Below are positions 42,801-54,742 of a DNA stretch of 64,000 bases, piece by piece (the stretch's first letter is position 1; every line of letters begins with the position of its first letter). Source of the DNA: Erigeron canadensis (lineage: Eukaryota; Streptophyta; Magnoliopsida; Asterales; Asteraceae); assembly GCF_010389155.1 (NCBI RefSeq), contig NC_057768.1, forward strand, positions 44,371,633-44,435,632, given 5' to 3'. Under the pieces are notes generated by a model, which worked only from the letters and a program-made list of their open reading frames with translations, was not told where the DNA came from and searched no databases. Position numbers and translations under genes: made by a program.

Positions 42801-44009
42801 TACAATGGACCTACATAACAGTTTGGGCCTGCAGGCCAGTTTTTAGTTGACAGTGTAATTAGAGCCCATATGATTTTTAGTCCATATGAATTCTGATGGG
42901 CTTAGCCATATTTCAACAGAAAATGTGTTTACTTTAAAAATTTAACATTAATAGAATAACCAACCGTCAAACACCACCAGTACCTGTACCACTATCTTAA
43001 TTTAGAATTTAATTAAGTAAAGTTCTAGAAATTGTAATTATTCGGATGTCACGATACCATAATCAAACATGTCGTACGCACGTAACACAATTTTATAACT
43101 GTTTCGTTTCGGCGGGACAGGATCGGCCGTCTTTACACTATAGTCATGAAATGTAAAGTGTGAGACTAGACTGAAAAACAAAAGATAAAGGGAACTGAAG
43201 CCCAAAACTAACTTAAACGTATTTAGAACTTTTTGATTTTTCAGACTTTCAAACTTCAAAAAGTCTTATCAAGAACATCTATTGCTCAAATGTAACATAA
43301 TAAGGCTAACTTTATTAAAAAGAAAAATAAAATACAAACTTTAATAAGATTTGGAAAGTAAGAGGACACTGAGCACGTGTGAGAGGGGAATTTATCAAAC
43401 TCTTTCAAATTCATCCAATAATATCAATACAAATCATTTTAACTTTTCAACTCTCCTAACTAAAACTTCCGATCATTTTTATTGACGACCTATAATTTTC
43501 TACTCTTTCAAATTTATTTATTTTTATTTTTCATTATTAAATTAATTGTTTAATATAATAAAAACACATAATATAAACTTTTATTTACAATAACAAACAA
43601 ACATATATAATCTTGGGGTAAAAGAGAAGGTATTTTAAAAAAGAAACTAAAACTTTTAAACCATACTAAGACCTTCCACAAGAAGGATGTCCATAGGAAA
43701 TTTGTGGTGACATGTAGGGTGTTTGTAGAAAGACTATTGATGTGAGTGGTGACATGGAGGATGTTCATCCATGGTTGTTTGTAGAGAAAAATGAGGAAGA
43801 ATAAGGAGAGATAAAGGTAAAAGATAAAAGTTACTTTGAATTTATTTACTTGTTTGTAAGAAGGATGTATATATTATTATTGTGGGTAAAAAGTGTTTAT
43901 GGGAATGATGGATGAAAAGCTGACGTAGCATATTGATTAGGATGTTTGTTAGAAGGATATCCTGAACTAATACGGATAGTCTAACTAGTTTGTAAACAAT
44001 TGAAACTAA

Positions 44010-44575
44010 GACTATCCCCATCGAGGGAAAAATGGTCTGGTAGTTCACACTTGTTTGGTAGGGCCCATCTAATGTTTAGCCGACTTGCTCGTTCCATCCA
44101 ACATAAGTTGGCTTATTTTATACTATTTGTTGGTATGGGAATATCTGATATGTAAATGTTTCATTTTATTATGCATTTTTTTGTGAGATGTGAACTGTTG
44201 TTTGTAATTCTATTACTTTTTAAGTTTATAGATAATTTATATATTTAAATATTACTTGGTTACAATTTCCATTTGCGCAATGAACTCGTTCAATTTTTTT
44301 AATATATATTTTTTTATGTTTTAGTTTGTGATTATTTTTTTTAATGATGATTAGTAATTTAATATATTGAATTAGAATAATACTTTTAATATTTGTAAGT
44401 TTATTTTAAATAAGAAAAATAGTAACTAAAACATTATTATTTTTGAAAAAAATAGTTTGATTGGGTTGTTAATGGGAGTGTGAAAAATGGTTTTGGTTGG
44501 GTTGGATGGATTTAAGAGAGAAATTAGTTTTTAAATGAATAGTATTGTTTGGTTGGGTTGTGAATGAGGATGGAC
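44010..44575. mobile_element. PIF/Harbinger-type MITE with TAA target duplication
   Basis: 566 bp between TAA at 44007-44009 and 44576-44578. Ends GACTATCCCCATC and, inverted, GTCCATCCTCATTC are similar. The interior is AT-rich with GGTTGGGTTG repeats near the right end. No transposase. Confidence 0.65.
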
Positions 44576-44616
44576 TAAGGGGATTAAAACAAAATTTTAC
44601 GTTAAATATATATATA

Positions 44617-44797
44617 CGGGGGAAGGGAATATGAGGCTGTTAGGCACTCAAGTTGAGTGAAAACCCCCTCACATACCTTTTTTTAAAAGGTAAAAATCAT
44701 GGGGGGCCATGTATTTATTTAAAATATTAAAATATTAGTATGTGAGGGGTTTTTCACCCAAGTTAGGTGCATAACAACCTCATACTCACTTTTCCCT
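44617..44797. mobile_element. MITE inserted in a (TA)n microsatellite
   Basis: About 181 bp whose two arms are about 60-bp inverted repeats: the left GGGAATATGAGGCTGTTAGG matches the right read inverted, GTGAGTATGAGGTTGTTATG, and both arms reach CCCCTCACATAC. Both sides run into TATATATA. Rice 'Micron' MITEs show this preference for (TA)n sites. Confidence 0.75.
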
Positions 44798-44821
44798 ATA
44801 TATATATATATATATATATAT

Positions 44822-45062
44822 ACGAGCATGGTACCCCCGCAATGCGGCGGTGATGACGTTAGTTGCGACATGGTGGCGGCAGCGTCAAGTGGTGTAGGTA
44901 ATTGATTCAAAGATATTTGATTTTTAGGGATGGTGAATATCTTTTAAAAGATTATGGAATGATTAAGTAAGTTAATTAATTAAAGGTAAATTGGTAATTT
45001 CGCTTGTCCTAAAATTGTAAACTTTTCAACATAGGGGTTTAATTTTTATATAGTAGTATAGA
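44822..45062 (-). mobile_element. Helitron-like element, minus orientation
   Basis: Starts ACGAGCATGGTACCCCCGCA ATGCGGCGG, the inverted hairpin plus CTCGT end. It ends TAGTAGTATAGATA, the inverted TCTATACTACTA left end. At about 240 bp it is the shortest copy. It lies directly after the (TA)n tract that flanks the MITE at 44617. Confidence 0.6.
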
Positions 45063-46006
45063 TATATATATTTATCTTCCTTTTTCTTCTAGACTTTTCC
45101 TTTTCATATCTTTATCATTATATATGGTCTGTATATAAAATATATTATTATATGCATCATCTTTGAAAAATCAAAGAAGGAAATTAAAAGAAAAAAAATA
45201 TTACACACTCTCTCATTACATTTAACCGTTGAATACACTTTCTTTTCATTTATGGTCAGCGGGATTATTACCCTCCAAGGCGCTCGAGCATAAATTTGGG
45301 ATCGGCGGCGGTGATACCACCGGCTACCCCACTCCATGTCCCCTAATATTCATATCACAAATGGTTTGTATAATATGCCTTAAAAGTTATATTACGTAGT
45401 AAATTTATCATAATTTTGTAACACGAATGCACTCTTATAAGATTTGCAACTAAAAATAAAAAAATCAACATTGACTTCACATAGTAAAGACAAAAAGTAG
45501 AAACATAATTCAAATAAACAAAGTGAGAATATGTTTGCCTCATTTTTTTTCTAATGGTCTGACGACAAAAATAAAACGGGCTACCCAATGGCAAAGACGA
45601 CCTCATACGTCCACGACTGCAGATAGCGCTTGGTAGCCCAAACACACCTCTCCGGATCCGGAGAAAACCCGATGCCCAAATGCCCACAACGGCAAAACTA
45701 GGTTGCCCTTGAGAACGAACTAGAGACCCATGCAATGAAAATGACATCTGTTTTATTTATTGCTAGTGTTTTAGCTGGTTTCATTATTGCTCCAATTATC
45801 TATCATTTTTTTAACATGCTGTCAAACTTTGAATAAAATTTGTCAAATGTGATAACTTGTAGCATTCAAGCCATTGAATATTCCATTAGTTTAATCCATT
45901 TTCTAATTAAGACAACTGAAATCACCACTTAGTATTTAAATCATTCACATTTGCTCTAAATGATCCACCTATCCTATTCACACATTTGATTCTGCAAGTC
46001 CTAATT

Positions 46007-49000
46007 ATGAAGAAAATCTTAGTACATGAATCATATGTTTTTATTTATGTCATCATCTTTTTACTAGTAGTTGACAAAACAAAGAGTGACCCAAGATCAC
46101 AGATTGTTAAACTAGCTTGTTTTCAACAACAGATAATGAATCAAACAGTGGTAGCCATCCCGAATTTCCTCCAAACTATGACGAAAATTGGCACGCAGCT
46201 GCGGTCTTCACATAGTGGAACATCATCTACAGGCATAGGACCTGATAGTATGTATGGACTAGGTGAATGCTATGGTGATCTTTCAACAGATGACTGTGTG
46301 TTATGTTATGCCGAAGCTCGTACTGTTCTTCCTACTTGCTTTCCAGATAGAGGTCGGGTTTATCTTGATGGTTGTTTTATGAGAATACAGAATTATGACT
46401 TCTATGAGGAAAGTTTGGGAGCTGATGACGCTACATATTGTGGGAACATGACGACAGGTGGCGTGTTTCAAGATTCTGTGAGGCGTGCTGTAACGAATGT
46501 TGTGATGGATGCACCAAATAATAGAGATTACTTTGCACATGAGGTGGCATTGTCTGCAAGTGTGAACGAGTCTGCTTATGTGTTGGCAGATTGCTGGAAC
46601 ACATTGAATCAGAGTTCGTGTGCAGATTGTTTGGGGAAAGCGTCTAAATCAATCTTAAATTGCTTGCCATCGTCTGAAGGTCGTGCAATGTACACTGGAT
46701 GTTTTATGAGGTATTCTAATACCAATTTTCTTAACCCTGAATCGGCCCGAAGCAGTAATGGAGGTAACTTTAAAGTTCAAAGAATAATTTTTTTATATTG
46801 ATTATGTAAATTATTATCTGAAGAAATTGATCTTTATAGCCATTTCGTGTGAACTATAGATGTAAAAATGGGAATAATGGGTCAGGTTGGGTAATGAGTC
46901 TATGTCACAGGTTGAGGAGTTGCCTGCTAGTATAGTTCATTATCTTTTGAGTATCATGGAAAACATAGATTAAATGCAACTTTCAAATTTACATGTATTA
47001 CGAAAGGGATTTACCCAAGTGGTATTCTAGCTGGCCCAACAACCAAGAGATTGTGGGTAGAAGTCTCATTGTGGACAAATATATGTGTTTATATGTGGTG
47101 TTTGAATCTTTGACTTTATAAAAAACATATTGAAAGATAAAAAACAAAGCTAACTTGCAGTCTAACCCAAAACAAAGTGACCCGTTTTGACCTGCAAAAT
47201 TTTAAGCACCTTTTGTTTTATACCACATTATTGACATGTCTGTATGTTTTGGACCCTAACATTCCAAGAAGAATAAGATAAAGAAGCAACATTGACCATT
47301 TTGAGCAAAAATTGTGCCTTTTAATGTAAACAAAAAGCACCTATTTTCACCTTTTGTAATTTTAATCTGGTGTATATGGATCAGCGGGGAATGCGAAAAG
47401 CCAGATCATCGAGTTGACTTGTAAAAATCAGCAAGAAAACAACCGAACCAAATTCATTCCCAATTTTCTCAAGGCAATGGAAGATATTAACATCAAAATG
47501 CAGACTTCACATACTGGGACAGTAGTTGCAGGCACAGGACCTGACAGAAACTATGTACTTGCTCAATGCTATGGTGATCTTTCTACCAGTGAATGTCTCC
47601 TATGCATTGCCGAAGCACGCACCTCTGTTCCTAGTTGCTTACCCAACATCGGGGGTCGAGTTTATCTCAGTGGTTGCTTTATGAGATTTGAGAATTATAG
47701 TTTCTATGAGGAGATCACAGGACAAGAAGACAAAACTATATGTGCTAACGGAACCCAAATGAACGACGCTTTTCACCAATCAGCTTCAAAGGCTGTGCTA
47801 CAAGCAGTGGAAACTGCACCCAAATCGTGGGACCACCATGCGGCCACTCAGGCTCTTATCTCTGGGACGGAAAACAAGTCTGCTTATGCATCTGGTGATT
47901 GCTGGAGTTCTTTAGGTGAAGAGTCTTGTGCCGAGTGTTTGCAGAAAGCGGCCAAGTCAATGTTGGGCTGCTTGCCTGGTTCAATGGGGTATGCATTGTA
48001 TACTGGTTGCTTTATGAGATATTCAGATACCAACTTTACAAGCCCTGATCAGAAGCAAAACTCAAAAGGTAACTTACTAAAATTATTACTCTTATATAAT
48101 GATTGGGGAGCCTTATCTTGAGAACCCATTATTTTGTAAAAACCTTAAAAACTCTTAAATTTCGTATTGGATCAAATATTTTTTTTGTTCATTTACATTT
48201 GAAACGTTATAAAAATACATGTTGTAGAAGAAAGTTTTTTTCAAAACCTTACATATTCCCATTTGTTAACATGTGAACGAAAACGTGAGCATATTCATTC
48301 ACAAGTTCACAAAAGCTATTTTGAAGGTTTTTTAAAAAAATTTCTTTTACAACATACTTTTTTATATCATACACATGTGAATGGCAAAAAAAACATGTGA
48401 GCAAATATATTATTTAAGAGTTCTCATGGTTTTTAAAAAAAATGGTTATCAAAATAAGGAAACTCTATAATGATATATATATATATACTAGGTTTTTTAC
48501 CCGCACGATGTGCGGCTATTTAAAACAATCATTTAATAAAGTTTTGACTATCGTTCTAAAATAAAAAATAAAAATAAAAAAAAAGTTTTGACTAATGTTA
48601 TTAATTTTGTAATGTAAGACTATTTAAAACAATCATTTATCAAAGTTTTGACTAATGTTATTTATTTTGTAGCTATAAGATTAAAGATAAACATGTATTA
48701 AAATTTAATCACATAATTAAAATTATCAATAATATGATATGAATCGCTTCTTTTCAAACTTATTCAATTATCAATAATATGATATGAATCGTTTCTTTTC
48801 AAACTTATTCATGAACATATCTTATAACCACATACACTCAACCTAAGTCCTTACAAAAATTCATTAAAAAATCATTAAAACTCAACATATTAGTTTGATA
48901 TTAATAATAATATAATAAAGAACTGTAGTCTGTAGCATTAATATAATATTTAATATTGAATTATAAAGCTGTAATTGTGATTATATATACATAAGATTTG

Positions 49001-52000
49001 ATCATTTTGATGGAAATTTTTTTTTTTTTTAATCTAAAACTTTATATATATATAAAATAGGCTATAAAATATTATTAAAAAAATATGGAGATGCCACATG
49101 GGATGAATCCTACGTGTCAATTTTTTAGAATGGCTTTTAGTTTGAAGAATGCTTTAGAAGGCTTGTTTAACTACTCTTTAATATATATATATAGACATGC
49201 AAGTTTTATGTTAGATACTAGTTATACATGGAATATATTTAACATATATTCTAAATAGTATTATAGATATGACGTCCATACATAACATAAAAATGGAAGC
49301 AGGCCATAAAAACAACTCTATCCTTCTTAGTTTAATTTATTTTTCCGATCCTGTTTTAAACTGATCATAAACGCCTGGTATTTTGAGTTCCCCTCTCCAT
49401 TATGTCTTCTACACCGATTCACCCGGCAGTCACCGTCTCCAATATCAAAGCTTTCATCCCCATAACCTTAGATGTTGAATTTGGCGATTACACAACTTGG
49501 TCAGAACTTTTTAAAATTCATTGTAAGGCTTATCAAGTCTTTGATCACATTCAGTGTGCTGCTACCTCTACCTCTGAAAAAAATAAAGATAAATACAAAG
49601 AACAAACACCATCAACTGAATCATGGGAGTGTCTTGACTCCATTGTTCTACAATGGATTTACAACACCATCTCCACTGATCTTCTTCACACCATTCTAAA
49701 GACGGACACCACTGCCTTTGACGCGTGGACTGCCCTTGCCAATCTTTTTCAGGATAATAAAGCTACTCTTTTTCACCAAACCAAACCCCTTCCTAAATTT
49801 TATGAGACAAGATCAAGGTTATGCATGACTGAAACTCAGAAAAACAATCAAGCACGCCAAGAATCTCGCACTGAACATCCAGACTGTGGTTGTTGCTGTG
49901 GCAGAGGTCGTGGCAGGGGAAGGGGACGATGTTCTTCTTCACGAGGTCGTGGCAGGGGAAGGGGAAGATGTTCTTCTTCACGAGGTCGTGGTTTAATAGT
50001 ATTATTAGAGATATGGTGTAATTACTGTAATGTATATCCATACATAGAAATAGGATCTGTACTCTATAAATATTATTAGTTATCAATGAAATCATTGTTG
50101 AGATTCATATTCCATCATCAAGTATATAAAACTCATGCTTGATTAATAACATCTTCTGTTTATGGCCATTACAGGGAAAGCATCGACTATTGTAATAGCT
50201 GCTGGTTCTGTGGTTGCATTCTTGGCTGCAAGTATTTTCGCAGTTTTTGCATGTAAGCGCAGGAGTAAATCGAAAAAAGGAAAAGGTAATGAGCCTGCCT
50301 TCACTTATTCTTTGACTTTTAAGTAGATTTTCTAATTAAATTTCTATTCATCTAAATTTTTTTGATGGATCATTTAGTCAAGAAACATTCTGATATCCTT
50401 TTACATCTTAGGTTCTGACGACACAAAATTGTTAGAGACCCTGAATAGTAGTAGTTTGAATATCAAATACTCCACGGTCGAAAAAGCGACAAATTCTTTC
50501 AATGACGGAAACAAGCTTGGGCAAGGGGGATTTGGAACTGTATATAAAGTAGGCTCTCAAAGTCAATCATCTGAACTCATCAAACAACTTTCTTAGTTTG
50601 TGTTGTTTTAGATTAATTAAACCAACTTGAATCACATTAAAGGCTTTGCACAATGAACTTTGTAACAGGGAGTTTTTCCAAATGGAAGAGTGATTGCTGT
50701 CAAGAGACTTTTCGTTAATCACCGACATAGAGCATGGGACTTCTACAACGAAGTCAACATCATTAGTAGCGTTGAACACAAAAATCTGGTCAAACTGTTG
50801 GGGTTCAGTTGTTTGGGGCCTGAAAGTGTCCTCATTTACGAATATCTACCAAACATGAGTCTTGATCATTTCATCTTTGGTAAGCAAAATAAATTCCCAA
50901 AATCTTTAAAACTAAAAGGTAATAAGAGGTAGCAATTTCAACCCATTTACTCTGGACTTTATCTTTTAGGCTTTAGCTTCAATGGATATAATAATGGTAA
51001 GTTTTAAACAAAATATAGTTTATGTAATCATATTAGACATATAACCATTTATAATAAAATTTTATAAACTTACGGGCAAAAAGTATTTTGGGTCAACTCG
51101 GCTGGAACAAGCTTACACTGTTTTGACCCATTACCCAACTTGCCCGCCTGCCATCTAGTTTTCCAAGACTGGTGAACATAGATTATTGACATGTGGCCAC
51201 TCAATCAGCATCACATAACAAAAGGCATATCTGCATGAACTTGAACAGATGCAGTGAAAGGCAAGGAACTAAACTGGGAGAAAAGATATAATATAATTAT
51301 GGGGGCCGCAGAAGGTTTGGCCCACCTACATGAAAACAGTAAAACCAGGATCATTCACAGGGATATAAAAGCAAGTAACATCTTGTTGGATTCAAGCCTT
51401 CATGCTAAGATTGCTGATTTTGGGTTAGCAAGGTCTTTTGAAGAAGATAAAAATCATATCAGCACCGGGATTGCAGGAACCATGTAAGCACTAGCTTCCT
51501 ACAAGTTGTCTTTAATTTTCTTTCGTTATATATCTTGTTAATTCTCGCACTAGATAACATATATTATTATCTTACACTTTCTGTTTTTCTAAACTGCAGC
51601 GGATATATGGCTCCTGAATATATAGTCCATGGTCAATTAACGGAAAAGGTGGATGTGTATAGCTTTGGTGTGTTAATTCTTGAGGTGTTCACTGGGATGC
51701 CAAACAGAAGAATGCACACATCAGAGTCAACACAAAACTTGGTTTCAGTTGTAAGTATCATTTCTTCTGCATGGATGTCAGCAGTTAAACTTATAACCAG
51801 ACGAGGCTTACTTTACGTTGACTATTACTCCTACTTTTTTATATTGGTGATGAAATAGGTGTGGGAACATTTTAAGCAAGGCTCGGTGGAAGAGGTATTC
51901 GATCCAAATTTAATGCTACATGATCACACCAATAACAACATCAAAAAGGAAATACGAAGTGTGGTACATATAGGACTTCTTTGCACTCAAGAAATTCCAT

Positions 52001-52200
52001 CACTTAGACCAACTATGTCTATGGCCATACAAATGTTATCCAAGAATATTAAGCCGTTACCTCTACCTACAAATCCCCCTTTTACACCAGAAAGCAGCAT
52101 CGACGTTAATGAGTTTAGTTTGGATTCTGCTTCAAAACAAAGGGTAAACAATCCTGCTTCAGTGGGAACTTTATCCTATAGTGCTGTTATCCCGAGGTAG
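46007..52200 (+). CDS. Cysteine-rich receptor-like kinase with four DUF26 domains (CRK copy A)
   Basis: Eight exons in phase: 46007-46763, 47385-48068, 50175-50285, 50412-50548, 50669-50879, 51249-51483, 51600-51750, 51859-52200 (875 aa). Signal peptide about 1-29. Exon 1 encodes two DUF26 (stress-antifungal) domains and exon 2 encodes two more. Each has the C-x8-C-x2-C core: [53 protein letters not shown] membrane helix lies at about 484-506. The kinase has [10 protein letters not shown], Lys575 in IAVKR, HRD at 670-672 and DFG at 690-692, with GYMAPEY, so it looks active. The kinase and first DUF26 resemble the CRK2/CRK3/CRK42 group. Usual CRKs carry two DUF26 domains. Role by family: plasma-membrane signalling in immunity, stress or development. 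Intron 2 is 2.1 kb and holds a Helitron-like element and a Copia remnant. The first in-frame ATG was used. Confidence 0.88.
48487..49195 (-). mobile_element. Helitron-like element in CRK A intron 2
   Basis: Begins ACTAGGTTTTTTACCCGCAC GATGTGCGG, the inverted hairpin plus CTAGT terminus, right after a TATATATA tract. It ends near TTTAATATATATATATAGA, an inverted TCTATATA left end. Inside are two short direct repeats: AAAACAATCATTTA plus AAAGTTTTGACTAATGTTAT, and a 48-bp unit (ATCAATAATATGATATGAAT). It has no ORF. Confidence 0.55.
49402..50079 (+). pseudogene. Ty1/Copia gag (UBN2-type) remnant in CRK A intron 2
   Basis: A 225-codon open frame. The N-terminal 120 residues ([46 protein letters not shown]) match the gag polyprotein of plant Copia retrotransposons (UBN2 family). 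No protease, integrase or reverse transcriptase follows. The C-terminal part is a 39-bp DNA repeat encoding [11 protein letters not shown] units where a zinc knuckle would normally be. TGGTATTTTGAG just upstream could be a decayed primer-binding site. The sequence after the frame (ACTCTATAAATATTATTAG, CAATGAAATCATTG) looks like a 3' LTR with polyadenylation signals. Inserted in sense orientation to the host gene. Confidence 0.65.
49906..49990 (+). repeat. 39-bp tandem repeat encoding [11 protein letters not shown]
   Basis: GGTCGTGGCAGGGGAAGGGG recurs at 49906 and 49945 and begins again at 49984, exactly 39 bp apart (13 codons). It expands an Arg-Gly tract in the gag remnant. Confidence 0.8.
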
Positions 52201-52590
52201 ACGTTGGTTGGAAAATCAAAGGGGTGCCCAAAGGATAAGGCAATTGAATGTCAACAACAACAACAAAAAAATACTATTAGAGTTTGTAAGTATGAGGGAT
52301 TAAGAATTAGGTGTAAACGTGTACATGCAACCAAAGGTCAGTTTTTTTTATCATTTAGATTGAACGTGAAAAAGGTAGAGTTAATGTAAGAACCAGAATA
52401 AAGGTGATAAAGAACCATTATTTTCTTTTTTCTTTTACCCATTGGTGTTATTTTTAAGTTTTTATTTTCTTTTTTAATATAAACCCATTCAAAAACAATA
52501 AAAAATTTTTAAAAAGGTTTTCAATCGTATTGGTTACGTGTTGAAAACGTTATACGGTAGGGGCGTTGACCTTATCCGTTTTAAAGGGGT

Positions 52591-54322
52591 TGTAAGAACC
52601 CAAACCTTTTTAATCAAAATCGAATAATTATTTTTTTTTACCAAGCCCCACTGCGGCGCAGTGGAAACCCACAGATCAACATGACCAAAAGCTCACTGCA
52701 GCGCAGTGAGCCTGGGCGACTCCCCACTGCGGCGCAGTGGGACTACCTGCAGAAAAGCTTTGATCAAAACCTCATTTTTCCTGCACTTCAAAAATAGGTT
52801 CAACCAAAATACCATTTCACTTCAAAACCTTTCAAAGACTAAACCAAAAGTATTCAAGGCATATTAAAACATCATTACATTAAGATTTGCCATTTATACA
52901 AGATTTACAATCCACATTGATCAACAAGTTAGTCAATTACCCAACTTAGATAATTTGTCAAGTCATTCACAAATTCTATCAAAAGCTTACATATTCATCA
53001 CAACCACCAAATTTCCAGAATTTTACCAAAATTAGATTAACCAAAAGGAATTGTGTCAAGAGCCAACATGTACCAAAGGGATCATCTACCCAAGTTACCC
53101 AAAATGCGAACCTCTAGGTGGCAAGAACTTCCAACTTAAACTTCACTCGGTTACTTCCTTGCCCTTGCTATTACCAACTCCTATAAAAGAGTTAAACAAC
53201 TAAAACATAAGCAACGCTTAGTGAATGCATACACATACAATCATAATCATGCTACCTACTAGCTCTTGCATCACACATAACATCACACATACATTTTCAA
53301 CATGGTCATGGACAACTTGGCTAGTAGGAATTTACCCACCTACTAGCTCTTGCATACAATATGACTAGTAGGAATTTACCCACCTACTAGTTCTCAAAAT
53401 AAATCAACAAATGGGTCATAGGAATTTACCCACCTATGACCTCTAATAACAAGAACATGATTATATACATATACACTCACCTCAATTAGGCTACTTGGCA
53501 ATATAAGGCTACAAGCTCAACAATTAATCTTCAATACCTAAACATGAATAAACACATTGAGTTCCATGACTCAATTCCCTTACATGTATCTACTTGCATT
53601 CATCAATTCTGATATTATGGTGTTTGGCTACTCAACACTTTTCCAACAAATCCAAATTTTCATGATAGAACTTTATTTCATGATTACTAGCCAAACATCA
53701 CCAAATATGAATTTCTTACTATGGGGGATTTTTTTTTTCATTATCAACTAACCAATTCTCAATCAAATATATTAGGGTTCTACTTGAAAATCTCAACTAA
53801 CAAAAACCCCAAATCTAAGGTTAAGAACCCTAAATTTCAATAACAAATAAAACTAGGGTTATGGAATCAATACCTCAAGAATGAGAGACAAAGAATTAGG
53901 GTTTTCAAATTGAAATTCTTTCCCCTTTTCTTCCTTAAAATTTCGGCCACCACCACCTCAATGAAAGCCCCAAATTTCAATTTCTAATACAATTGGAGAT
54001 GATTATTGTTATTGTTCTAAGATTACAATTCTTTAATTTGAGTTTTTATTGCATGGATTTGAAAGATTTGAGAGATGAGCAAATAAAGAAGTAAGTTGAA
54101 TTGAGTGAGTGGGAAATATGAGTCATAAGACTTAGTGCCTCGCTTTTCTCCCAGCTAGCCACGTCCCATAACAAATAATTGTGGGTAAATACCTGCTAGC
54201 CACTAGAGTTCCAATTAAATTAACCCCTTAAGTCAAAACAAAATACCAGGAAATTAATTTATTGTCAAAACTACAAAAAAAAAAGTTAATTTTCTATTAC
54301 CTTAAAATATTGGGATGTTACA
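52591..54322 (-). mobile_element. Solo LTR (1.7 kb), minus orientation
   Basis: On the plus strand it runs TGTAAGAACCC ... GGGATGTTACA. Flanks are GGGGT on the left and GGGTT on the right, so the target copy is GGGT with one drifted base. Read on the minus strand, the start (TGTAACATCCCAATATTTTA AGG) closely matches the start of the solo LTR at 56787, and both contain the same GTAGGTGGGTAAATTCCTAC hairpin units (here inverted, 53320-53440). Three GC palindromes lie at 52650-52741. There is no coding region. Confidence 0.75.
53320..53445. repeat. Hairpin repeat array inside solo LTR
   Basis: Three units of CTAGTAGGAATTTACCCACC followed by TACTAG-type complement, spaced about 50-60 bp apart. 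The third variant is GTCATAGGAATTTACCCACC TATGAC, where both arms have changed together. Confidence 0.7.
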
Positions 54323-54507
54323 GGGTTGTCACCGGACACATATGAGAATGGTATGGATTTGATAGACAACGATCTAAGAGATGGTGCCGATTGGATATGG
54401 TACTGACATAATTTCTTGACTCTAAGGAGCTACGCCCTTAGAGATGGTTTTTTAATAGTTCTCAGTTTCTCACCCTTGTTTTGGTTCTCACTTGATATAT
54501 ATATATA

Positions 54508-54703
54508 TAGGGGTTAGTTATTGTAAAACAAGTATTAAAGTAAAACAAATAAGACAAGATCTTGACCCTTAGATTATGATAAAATTGATGCACGGAGATT
54601 CACATATATATTGATACACGATGATTTTAATGATGCACAATGATTGTTAGTGAAGAAAAATCTATTGTTTTACTTTAATACTTGTTTTATTTTACCTAGA
54701 ACC

Positions 54704-54705
<2 letters not shown>
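54508..54705. mobile_element. MITE inserted in a (TA)n microsatellite, second family
   Basis: About 198 bp between TATATATA tracts. The arms read inward are AGGGGTTAGTTATTGTAAAA and AGGTTCTAGGTAAAATAAAA, both continuing ACAAGTATTAAAGTAAAACA. It has no sequence similarity to the MITE at 44617 but the same kind of target. Confidence 0.75.

Positions 54706-54742
<37 letters not shown>

Larger units (their letters stand above)
36836..46006. other. Nine-kb gene-poor interval
   Basis: The part next to 36835 should hold the neprosin 5' UTR and promoter; CT-rich tracts near 37110-37130 fit a leader. The last few hundred bp before 46007 should be the CRK promoter. In between is AT-rich sequence, the MITEs at 44010 and 44617, a Helitron-like element at 44822, and a Stowaway-type left end (CTCCGTCCCATATTAATTG) near 39352. 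A 73-codon minus-strand frame at 43038-43259 with one hydrophobic stretch is the only mildly protein-like frame. A degraded coding-like patch on the minus strand at 45260-45335 reads AGGITAADPKFMLERL before a stop; I do not recognise it. Confidence 0.5.

Noticed and set aside
45355..45747. 130-codon minus-strand ORF
   Set aside because: No recognisable domain, mixed composition, and the C-terminal half is AT-rich noise. It may be a decayed gene or LINE fragment, but I cannot support that.
46007..48121. Two separate secreted DUF26 proteins instead of one receptor
   Set aside because: The second pair has no signal peptide or ATG, and all junction phases agree with one transcript running into the membrane and kinase exons. 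The tandem copy has the same structure.
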